The notes beneath the pieces are model-generated. The model saw only the letters and a list, made by a program, of their open reading frames with translations. It had not been told where the DNA came from and searched no databases. From Mastigamoeba balamuthi (taxonomy: Eukaryota; Evosea; Mastigamoebida; Mastigamoebidae), in NCBI GenBank assembly GCA_902651635.1, contig CACRSC010000058.1, positions 149,754-190,069 on the forward strand: 40,316 bases of DNA. Reading direction: 5' to 3'. A program made the position numbers and the translations under genes. Of the stretch, positions 30,616 to 39,922 are shown piece after piece. Each line of letters begins with the position of its first letter. Position 1 is the stretch's first letter.

Positions 30616-31424
30616 CCGACTGAGGAGGGAGGCCCCGTTCCCCAACCCTCGGGCCAGAGGCAACATACATCTTCCCGTTGGGACAACACACATGCAGTTA
30701 GCCACACAGTTTGTTGCACTGAACACCACCACGCTCGCTCCGAGCGCATCTCTCAGCTGACTATGACTCGCCGGTGCTGGGGTGCCCTCGAGTGCCAAGC
30801 GGGCACAACGAAAGGGTCCAGCTGGCCGGCCCGTGCTGCCAGGCACCCACCAGCCGTGCCGCTCAGCTCCACCAACCGACATTTGACGTCATCGGCCCTC
30901 CGGTGTCGGCATTGTTGGACTTTCTGTCGGTTTTTCTCATCTTACGGGACACGTCAAAGGGATGGCGATCGACCTCGAGCCTCTATCGCAAGCAAAACAA
31001 CACATAAACATGAGGCAAACACACATTCTACTGGCAGCACTCTGTGCTCTGGCAGCTCACGGTATGGAGTCCATCCCCATCATTCGAAAGAGACACTCCA
31101 GCAGCTGACCTCTTCAACGGTGCAGGGCTCGTTCCCACATCCCAGGATGTAGCGAGGTTCGGCGAGTGGGCCCGCAAGCACGGCAAGGTCTACACGACCA
31201 ACGAGCACAGCCGAAGGCTCGGCGTCTTCCTCCACAACGAGCAGGTGGTCGCGCAGCTCAACCAGAGGCACCAGGGCAGTGCCACGTTCGCCATGAACCA
31301 CTTCGGCGACCTCACCGCACACGAGTTCCGCTCCCTCATGGCTGGCAGCCGCCACGTTCCCCAAGACGTCTCTGCTCCCAGGGTACCCAACGAGACGGTC
31401 CGCGAGGCCCGTCGCGTGTCAGGG
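30616..31424 (+). repeat. Left arm of a long, apparently identical inverted repeat
   Basis: This stretch reads base for base as the reverse complement of 39508-40316, with coordinates summing to 70932 throughout and no indel. It covers the promoter, exon 1, intron 1 and about 300 bp of exon 2 of gene D. Identity stops abruptly in the codons after RRVSG. The repeat runs off the right end of the window, so its true length is unknown. Confidence 0.92.
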
Positions 31425-32660
31425 AGCAGCGTCGTCGCAGCAGCACCCGACTGGGTGGACTGGAGGGTCGAGGGGGCCGTGAACGAGGTGCGCCAGCAGG
31501 GCAGCTGTGGGGCGGGATACGCCTTCGCGTCAACGGCGGCCATCGAGGCCTCTTGCAAGATCCAGACGGGGACGCTGTGGGCCCTCAGTGAGCAGAACGT
31601 CATCGACTGCTCCGAGAACAGCGGCTGCAGTGGTGGCTTGGGCGCCAAGTGAGTCTCGTAATCCAATTAGCTTCTTTGACTCAAGTGAATGTAGTGTATT
31701 CCGCTGGGAGAGCTCAACGGGAATGAACCGAGCTGCGGAGTATCCTTATAGAGCACAGCAGGGTACCTGCTCTCAGACGCAGAACAACTTCTGCAGGGTC
31801 GCGGGATGGGTTAAGCTCCCTAGGGGCGTCGAGGGAAGGATGCTTAAAAAAGCTGTTTCCCAGCAGCCCGTCAACGTGGTTATCAACGCTGCCCCTGACG
31901 CGTTCAAGTTCTACAAGTCGGGCATCCTGCAGGCCGACTGCCCCGATGGCACCGGCCACGAGGTGCTGATCGTGGGCTACGGCGTCGACAACGGGGTTCC
32001 CTACTGGATCTGCAGGAACTCGTGGGGCAGTGACTGGGGCGAGCAGGGCTACATCCGCCTTCTGCGGTCCGATGGCGCTGGACAGGGCATTTGTGGAGTC
32101 CAGAACTCTGCTTCGTTTCCTGTCATGTTCGTTTTCTGTCCTTCTTCTTTCCGGGTTAATAGCATCTCAGATCGTCTGGTGCTCGTTGGGTCACTGTCCA
32201 AAATGGAGTCGTCCCGGAGAGTGCTATTCAGGGTGGCTATGATCCCGGCGTTCAGCTTCCCTTGTATGTTGCCCGCGCCAACATCCAGGGCACCATTACG
32301 CCCGGCAAGGCCATCAGTCGTGCTCCATATTTCTGTGCGCATCCTACCCCCATTTAATCCGGTTCTGAGAGTCAGGAAGTCTGCAGCTACGGAGGGGTTG
32401 AACGTACCTCCAGTACTTACGACGTTCTTGTCGGGCCAGCGCCGAGGTGGATAACTGTTTTCCCGGGGTACGGGCTGTGCAGTGGAAGTGTTGGGGTCGA
32501 TCTGGGATCAAATCCACTGTGGGTGGTGAGGGCAGTCTTTCAAAATGCGCTCACCCTGGGAAAGGCTGGCTATCACATCAGCGAAGGAGCACCTCATCTC
32601 TCGTGGGGTGGATATGAGTACACTGTTTATGGTGTTCCATTCGATGTTCTTCTCCTTTAA
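31010..32660 (+). CDS. Papain-DM9 protein lacking the catalytic cysteine (Cys to Gly), gene D
   Basis: Exons 31010-31061, 31126-31648, 31695-32126, 32171-32334, 32380-32660: 483 residues, all in frame, with no stops or frameshifts. Signal peptide MRQTHILLAALCALAAHG. Propeptide as in the family (EHSRRLGVFLHNEQVVAQLN, MNHFGDLTAHEF). The nucleophile motif reads QGSCGAGYAF: Gly148 occupies the catalytic Cys position and Ala precedes it. His (GHEVLIVGYG) and Asn (CRNSWG) are kept. The DM9 repeats are intact (GGYDPG...YVARANIQ...TPGKAI; PRWITVFPGY...PLWVVR...LGKAG). Cysteine-protease activity is therefore not expected; a binding role is plausible. Codon use in exons 3-5 is more AT-rich than in A-C. 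It converges on gene E across the AT-rich island. Confidence 0.92.
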
Positions 32661-32814
32661 GATTGAACCTGTTCATCATCAACATCATCAGTTGACATGC
32701 AAGCTCAGCAACACTGAAGAGCCATCAAGTTCTGAAATAAACACAAAACAGGCTCTGTGTCATTCTCCTGGTGATGTAAACTCCATATTGATATCACCTC
32801 AGCTCAGGACATCG

Positions 32815-33265
32815 CAGACATTTCAACACCCCGACAACGAGTGCCAGGAACAGAGCCCCCAGCGAGGACGACAGGCTGGAAAGCACCGGTTTCACACCAG
32901 CCTTCGCAAAGTTGCGTCATTTCTTTGTTGACTGTGGAGAATTTCTGCACCCTGACAAGTAACTGATGGACAGAGGTAGATTTTCCCGCCAGATAGAGGT
33001 TCTTTTTTGCCTCGCCTCTCCAACATGTTTTGGGCAAGTTCGTTGGTGAATGTGGTGATGTGCATGCGTAGCTCAGTGTAGTCAGTTGTGTGGTCAATGT
33101 AGGTCCATAGGTGGTCGTTAGTGGCAGCAAATGCTGCCGTAATCGTCACGCCAATGAGCCAAATAAAGTAAATAACCGAGAACGACTCCAGCTCCAGGTG
33201 AAGGATGTAGCTAAGGAGGGCATCAAGGCGATCAACGAGAAAGACCTAACTCCAAGAAACCTGTA
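32815..33265 (-). pseudogene. Possible coding remnant with two hydrophobic segments
   Basis: On the minus strand a frame from about 33265 reads VFLVDRLDALLSYILHLELE, then a hydrophobic stretch (SFSVIYFIWLIGVTITAAF), then DHLWTYIDHTTDYTELRMHI. It runs to a stop near 32895. A second frame just downstream encodes another hydrophobic stretch (SSLGALFLALVVGVLKCL). The two could be exons of a small membrane protein, but no Met-led, in-frame model was found. Family unknown. Confidence 0.25.
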
Positions 33266-33729
33266 ATATCACCTGGGTTGCAGATAGAGAAGGGAAAACA
33301 GGAAAACGTAGATCAGTGGTTTTCCCTTTGCCAGGAGAAGCGTGGAGGCGCTGCATGGCTCTGGCGAAAGAGCACAGTCCTTTCATTTATGGCTCATAAA
33401 TGCCTGTTCCAGGAGAAATCACATGGAGTAATGAAGAAACTACGCTTTTCAGATCTTCTATGTAGAATTGCAGGATTGCACAATCATTTTCTATGTCAAT
33501 TCACACTTATTTTCTGTAGACAGGCTGACTTAGCATTGGGGGATTTGTGGTCAATGCCAGTTTCTCCAGGACTCTAAGATTATTAAGCTCACAGGTAAGA
33601 GTCAGGAAGGATTAAGTTAAGAATATCATGAAGAACAGCAATTACCCATCCTGAACATGTACAGCAGCAGTTCCAACAAGTTGTTACTGTTGGAACCATC
33701 CCTGAAAACTACTTTTAGAGAATCAGATC

Positions 33730-33873
33730 AGTGATGGATGAAAAGTGTTGTGAAGCGACAGTTAAAAAGTGTTGCTGAAGTGACAGTCAAGTAAGTGATA
33801 GATGAAAAGTGTCGCAAACGTGACAGATGAAAAGTGTTGTAAAAGCAACAGTTAAAACTTGCTAAAGTAACAG
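33730..33873 (+). repeat. Degenerate tandem array of a ~26-bp unit
   Basis: About five imperfect copies of a unit approximating GATGAAAAGTGTTG followed by a variable AARGYGACAGT. Examples begin near 33737, 33763, 33800, 33826 and 33851. The same unit occurs in reverse complement at 34440-34590. Confidence 0.8.
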
Positions 33874-34439
33874 TAAATTATCTGTGTAAAAGAATATGTT
33901 AAATATCCAAATAAAATACAATCAATTGTTTGATTTCAAACAGTATTGAATACTATTTTTAGCTTATCTCTCTGATCAGTTTCTGCTGTACTCGTGGGCA
34001 CTTCTACCACTCTCACTCTTTCTGCCACAGTGCACTTTTTCCCTGTGCATCTAGTTATATTTAGGAATTAACTAGGTTTTAAAATGCAAATTGGTCTGAC
34101 TGAGCGTAGCCAAACTTAAAATAGCAGAGCAGCCACCTGTGTAAAATGCTGTTCCATCTCTACTGATGAAGCCAGCAGAGGTGATCCAGTCAGATAAGTC
34201 AGCAGAGACCTCAGCAGCACCAGCAGAACCACCGTCACTATCATCTTCATTGTCTCTGGTATCAGAAGCCATAGCAGGGGCTGAGGTATCACATTTACTC
34301 ATACCTCACATCCAACTGCAAACCCTGAGTGCACTTTCTTAACATTCTTTATTATTTCTCAGAAATCAGACAAGAAGAAGACTAAGATAGAGAAGAAAGA
34401 AGGTAAGCACTCCTTCATTTAAATGTTGCTTCTAACACT

Positions 34440-34590
34440 GTTATACCTTTGCACTATTGCTTCTGCAACACTTTTCTACCATTACTTTCGTAATACTTTT
34501 CAACAGCCACTTTCGCAACACTGTTCAACTATCGTTCGTGACACTTTTCTTTGAAAACTTTCAACTGTCACTTTTACAACACCTCTCAAA
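34440..34590 (-). repeat. Inverted counterpart of the ~26-bp tandem array
   Basis: Read on the minus strand, this stretch is again a run of imperfect GAAAAGTGTTGCGAAAGT-ACAGT units (about five). Together with 33730-33873 it forms two opposed arrays about 570 bp apart, flanking AT-rich DNA and a small Lys-rich exon-like segment (34363-34402). Confidence 0.75.
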
Positions 34591-35379
34591 TATTTGCACT
34601 ATTAAATAAACACTATTTAACAGGGCTACACAGAGCAGAAGCAACTCTGAAGAAGCAGCAGATGCAGGTCGAGCACTGCCTAAAGATTGTTCAGGCCTTC
34701 TATAACTTCATAGACTGTAGGGACTCCACTACAGCAACTAGGCAGAGTTTGAGATGCAATAAGGATATCTGCAAGCATGACACTGCTCACTTTTCAGTTT
34801 GCTCAGAATCAGTGGAAAACAGTGCAATAAATCCCCCAATCAGTTACCTTCCTTGCATTTGGTCAGGGCTTGAGGGATCATGTAGTGGCATGTCTTAAGG
34901 ACTTATTTGCTTCTGTTCTGCAATTCCTACTGGAATCTACTGGCAGATAAACGCCAGGGAGCTGAAACAGATATTTTCATTTGTGGAAAATATCTTCTGA
35001 CTCATATTTTGAAAACTGCGCCATTTGCACAGTGCTTCAGCAGGGGCCCTAGCACAGGGCCCCGAACACTGTGCTGCCTATAATTGTGAGAAGGAAGAGG
35101 ACCTGTACCCGGCTCTTCATCCCACGTATCATACTGGTCGAAACTGATCATGGTGATGCTCCAGAACAGTTTCAATTCAAGTTTCATTTTTGATACTCCT
35201 TTGCAGGAAATCTGGCAGTCGAACTGAAACAAGTAGCAAAGTTTCAAGAAATCGAGATCAACATTTCGTACTTGTTTCACCTTCATAGCCGGAATTCATA
35301 AAAAGTTATTAGGATGCCTCTCTCCAGCAAGAAAGAACAGCTCACACCGTGAGCCCACCATCCTCGTCAACTAGCCTGA

Positions 35380-35890
35380 GACGTTCTTCACTCCGGCGTT
35401 GCTCAAGTCCGTGGACGAGACGCTCAACGGGGGCTGTCCCAGCACACTGACCATGCAGTGTGCCCGCCAGCACACGTGGCATGCAGTGTGAAGGCCCTGC
35501 GGCCAGCACATGTGGCGTGCAGTGCGAGGGCCCCGTGGGCCGCCGAATTGCAATGATCGAGCGCGAATGGCCTGCGGGGAATGTGCCCACTCTGGCACAC
35601 GGCGCAGAGCACCAAGTTGCTGTGCGACTGCGCATCCCCCTGCTGCAGGTTGTAGAGGGGCCTTTGTGAGTGCCCTGACGATGCTCGAATGCCCGCTTGC
35701 ACGCCTGACGAGCTTGAGGTTCATGTTGGTGCAGGCATCGTCCTGGCCCGCGCAGGCCCGCAGGAGGTGGTGGGAAGCAGCGGTGAACCAGCAGATACTT
35801 TCGGCAGCATCTGGGCGATATCGGGGAGCGTGCGGGTGGCGCAGGCCAGTGAGAGGGCGCCGTCAGCGGGCGGTGATGCACGGTAGAATC
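35380..35890. other. GC-rich patch inside the AT-rich island
   Basis: About 500 bp of GC-rich sequence interrupts the AT-rich island and separates the two parts of the transposase remnant. It contains an imperfect ~37-bp direct repeat (about 35468-35540, CCAGCACACGTGGCATGCAG and relative). Frames are open on both strands, as expected from composition, and none resembles a known protein. Confidence 0.45.
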
Positions 35891-35967
35891 TCAGTATTTC
35901 ACAGGTATATTGGGAATCATTTGTTAATACTGGCTCAATACGCCCAATAGAAGAACTTCTCATCTTG

Positions 35968-36018
35968 GGGACAAATTGTCCCTGGTGGACAGATTTGTCT
36001 TCACGGACGTATTTGTCC
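35968..36018. promoter_or_regulatory. Three regularly spaced GGACAAAT-NN-GTCC palindromes
   Basis: Three related palindromes begin at 35968 (GGGACAAATTGTCCC, perfect around a central A), 35987 (GGACAGATTTGTCT) and 36005 (GGACGTATTTGTCC). Their starts are 18-19 bases apart, about two helical turns. They lie just upstream of a Lys-rich exon-like block of the transposase remnant, so a protein-binding cluster is possible. Confidence 0.5.
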
Positions 36019-38278
36019 ACAGATACGTTTTTGTTTTAGAAAACAAAGACGTATTCCCAGAAGAACAAATTCAGCAAGAGAAGGTAAGAACTGATTTAAG
36101 AATGTGCAATTTCTAATTCCAACAAAGCCAACAAGAGGACGACCAGAGGCTCTAATCACGCAACTCTCATCCTGACTGATTCTCCAAGTGGCCACCCAGT
36201 ATGATTTTTCTCGTTTTTCTCTCACATTTATTTAGCTGAGGCTGCAGAGGAAATGAATAATTGGCTTCTCTCAGTTACTGCTGTGCAGTCTGGAAGAAAG
36301 ACACTACGGTTTACTGACTGGGATACATTTGGAGAGGCCTTTTTGCACTATGAAAAGGCAGTCTCTAAGCCACTGGGAGAGACTCGGTTTTGGAGCTTGT
36401 TCACCAAGCACGAATCTTCACTGATGTTTTTGATCGGTTTGTATATTTTCTGTTTATTCACTTATTTTTTCAGATACTCCTGCCCAATCTGTACTGATTT
36501 CAGGCTGAAGGAGCACAGTGGTGAGCTGATCTCTGAGGAGTAGGAGCATCTTGTTTATATGGAGCACATTCAGATTGTTTACAATCAGTGTCATGTCCAG
36601 CATCTTCATAAGAACAACCTCAGAGCAGGGGAACTTCTGATTATCTTCAACTATACCCTCTTCCATGAAACTTTAGAAATCAAGTTGCATGACTTGGATT
36701 TCGCAGTTTGGGGTCTTAAGGATGACAAGTGGTATCACTTTGACTGTATGGTTCAGGCTTCAAGCACGTGGAAGTACACGTCCCTGGGAATGCAGTCTCT
36801 GTGGAATACAATCAAGAAGGACTTCTCACATATCCCTCTGACTATCACTGCACTGCACTTATGGGCAGATAGTGATCTGAAGGTCAAGAACATAATCGTC
36901 TCAATCAGAGAGCTGAAGGTTTGCACTTTAACCTGACAATAATACTAATATTAATGCAGAATCAAATCTGGCAGGACTATCAGAGACATATCAGAGTCTC
37001 ATTCGACCTCTATGGCCCTTGCCATGGTCACTCAGTGTGATGGGCATTTTGGGCAGGGGAAGCAGGTACATGTTTTCTTTGCTAATACACTACAAATCAT
37101 AATAGAAGCTTCGGAAGGCCTTTGCAGGAAATCTCATTCACACAGAGGAACAGATTGCTACAGTCGTTAAAGGGTTAGTATATCTTTTTATTGATTAATT
37201 ACTAAGAGTTGTTTAGAATGAAGCATATGTCAGTAATACAGCTTGAAAAAGAGGAGACTGCATTGATTCCAGATCGGGAAATCAGAGGACTTGATGGAAA
37301 AGTGAAGAGAAACTTTCACTTCGAGTTCCCTGATGCTCCAGACAGTCTTCTTTACTGTAGGAGCTCAGAGGCAGAGGAAGCTCTGTCTGCTGCAGTGATT
37401 TCCAATAAGAATTGATTGATTTCATACAATATTCACTTCAAAAATTCGTTTTTTGCTCTTTTCTCGCAGAATAGACTATATTAAAATGGAAGCCAAAAGG
37501 AACCACCGAAATACCTGGAACTCTGACAGAAATCGTTTTTGGCAGTTTTTGGGCAATGAAGAAAGTGAGCAGTGTCATAGCCACTCGAAGATCACTGGTA
37601 AGCAGTACAAGAACATGAAAGGGAATGTAGAGGCAGTTTAACAGCAAGAAGATGAACCTGCAGACATTGGAGTCAAATAAGCTGTTGACACCTATATGAG
37701 AGACCTTGAAGTGCTAGACGAGTCCGATTAAGATTAACAATTGAAAGTGTCATTATTGCATTGATACCACTGCCTTATACCCATGCAGAGCTTATTGATG
37801 CCCACAATAAACATATCACGAAAAGTGCTACCAAAAATCTCACGGAATCAACCTGACGTTATTGGGGGTTGCTCCCTTACTTAGTGAATCCAAATTACCA
37901 CCAGGAAGACAGATTTCACAACTACATCTTTCTTCACCAGTGACTTCAAATCTCCCCTCCAATTTTCTTTCCGGTGGCACCGAAGTAAAATGGCGACCCA
38001 AAAGAATGAAGCCATTGTTTGGCTTTCCCAATTGAGTAACAGGGGACAACCCCAATAATTTTGTGGTATTTAAACACACAAGAATACTCTTGAGCAATAA
38101 TAAACCTCTCTGAAAACAGTAACTTCACGTCCTATCATTTTGGTACATGTTACACTCAGAAGATCAATAAGGTGTGTCACCCATCGAAATCTGCGACGTG
38201 TGCTCGGAGCTCTGTGTTGTTTATTGCAGCTCTTGAGAACGTTTGCAAGCTGGAAATCTTATGATGATGAAGAGATTC

Positions 38279-39922
38279 TTACACAAGAAGAACCTCAAAG
38301 GGAACACCAGTAACTGAATACTCTTTTCCAGCCCACGGTATGTAAGGTGCTGGCAGGTGGTGGCCGTACTTTCCCACGGTCATTCCATTCTGAAAGGCCA
38401 CCCGCGTCACCCACAGAGGATAAGATCCCAAATCGACCCCTGAATCTCCGCCGTTCAGCACATACCCCGGGTACACAGTTATCCACCTCGGCACTGACCC
38501 TACAAGAACTTCATAAGTGCTGGATGTGTGCTCAGTCATCCCGTAGCCGTAGACTGAGTTCCGTCAGTGCACGATTGATTTTGGGATGCGCACAGAAGTA
38601 TGGTGCACGATTGATGGCCTTGCCTGGAGTAACGATGCCCTGGATCTTTATACGGGCTACGTACAAGGTAAGATGTTCAAATGGATCATAGCCACCCTGT
38701 ATGGCACCCTCTGGTACTACTGCATTTTGGACGGAGACCCAACGAGCACCAGAGGACCTAGGATGGATTTAATGCGAATCGATACTGTAGTGTACGAACA
38801 CGACTGGAAACGAAGCATGGTTCTGGATTCCGCAAATTCCAGACCCAGCAGCATCGGACCTGACAAGTCGGATGTAGCCTTGCTCGCCCCAGTCGAGGCC
38901 CCACGAGTTTCTGGCGATCCAATAGGGGACCCCGTTGTCCACCCCGTAGCCCACGATCAGCACCTCGTGGCCGGTGCCCTCAGGGCAGTCGGCCTGCAGG
39001 ATGCCCGACTTGTAGAACTTGAACGCGTCGGGTTCAGCACTGAGCACCACGACGACGGGCTGCTGGGCCACAGCGTTTTTGAGCTTCCAGCCCTCGACGC
39101 CTCTGGGGAGCTGAATCCAGCCCGCGGCCCTGCAGTAGTTGTTCTGCGTCTGGTTGCAGGTACCCTGCTGTGCCCTGTAAGGGTACTCTGCCGCCCGATT
39201 CATTCCCGCTGAGCTCTCCCAACGGTATACACTAAATTCATTTAGTCAGAGAAGCTGCCTGAAAAATGTAATGAACTACTCACTTGGTGCCCAAACCACC
39301 ATTGCAGCCGCTGTTGCTGGAGCTGCAGTCGACTGCATTCTGCTCACTGAGGGCCCACAGCGTCCCTGTCTGTATCCTGCAAGAAGCCTCGATTGCCGCC
39401 GTCGCCGCGAAGGCGTAGGAGGACAAGCAATTGCCCTGCTTACGAACCTCGTTCACTGCCCCCTCCATCCTCCAATCCACTGAGTCGGGCGCTGCGAATA
39501 TGCTGCGCCCTGACACGCGACGGGCCTCGCGGACCGTCTCGTTGGGTACCCTGGGAGCAGAGACGTCTTGGGGAACGTGGCGGCTGCCAGCCATGAGGGA
39601 GCGGAACTCGTGTGCGGTGAGGTCGCCGAAGTGGTTCATGGCGAACGTGGCACTGCCCTGGTGCCTCTGGTTGAGCTGCGCGACCACCTGCTCGTTGTGG
39701 AGGAAGACGCCGAGCCTTCGGCTGTGCTCGTTGGTCGTGTAGACCTTGCCGTGCTTGCGGGCCCACTCGCCGAACCTCGCTACATCCTGGGATGTGGGAA
39801 CGAGCCCTGCACCGTTGAAGAGGTCAGCTGCTGGAGTGTCTCTTTCGAATGATGGGGATGGACTCCATACCGTGAGCTGCCAGAGCACAGAGTGCTGCCA
39901 GTAGAATGTGTGTTTGCCTCAT
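38279..39922 (-). CDS. Papain-DM9 protein with catalytic Cys replaced by Ser, gene E
   Basis: Exons (minus): 39871-39922, 39284-39806, 38800-39231, 38594-38757, 38279-38553: 481 residues, in frame throughout. Signal peptide, propeptide and the first part of exon 2 are identical to gene D. After the identity boundary the protein diverges: QGNCLSSYAF puts Ser147 at the nucleophile position and Leu-Ser before it. His (GHEVLIVGYG) and Asn (ARNSWG) are retained. DM9 repeats: PEGAIQGGYDPF...LYVARIKIQ...TPGKAI, then PRWITVYPGYVLNGG...PLWVTR...VGKYG and ending VPFEVLLV. Ser-for-Cys papain relatives exist (some Plasmodium SERA proteins), so residual activity cannot be excluded, but pseudoenzyme function is likelier. 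It is tail to tail with gene D across the AT-rich island. Confidence 0.92.

Larger units (their letters stand above)
34363..37650 (+). pseudogene. Decayed multi-exon DDE-like transposase gene
   Basis: Plus-strand exon-like blocks with good splice sites: 34363-34402 (Lys-rich), 34624 onward (RAEATLKKQQMQVEHCLKIV), about 36040-36087, about 36120-36160 (PTRGRPEALI, AT-hook-like), 36240-36540, 36544-36918, 36961-37072, 37108-37162, 37209-37415 and 37470-37640. The 36.2-37.4-kb part has transposase-like order: a CPICTD zinc-knuckle, GELLIIFNYT where an Asp would be expected, ALHLWADSD, then PCHGHSV joined to CDGHFGQGK. Breaks: an in-frame TAG at 36541-36543 and a frameshift between HSV and CDGHFG near 37038. 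I recall the WSDG/HGHSVCDGHFG pattern from DDE-type eukaryotic transposon proteins but cannot name the family. Confidence 0.55.
32661..38278. mobile_element. AT-rich island between genes D and E, carrying transposon remains
   Basis: Base composition drops sharply just after the gene D stop and recovers near gene E. Inside are opposed arrays of a ~26-bp repeat (33730-33873 and 34440-34590), a decayed DDE-like transposase gene (34363-37650), three spaced palindromes (35968-36018) and a GC-rich patch (35380-35890). No terminal inverted repeats or target-site duplication were identified, so the element's ends are not defined. Introns here are conventional AT-rich ones (GTAAGC...TTTCAG), unlike the GTGCGC introns elsewhere, which suggests a foreign or differently evolving insert. 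Confidence 0.6.

Noticed and set aside
31010-32660. Gene D as a broken pseudogene
   Set aside because: Exon sum is divisible by three, splice sites are intact, and both DM9 repeats are conserved; only the nucleophile is replaced.
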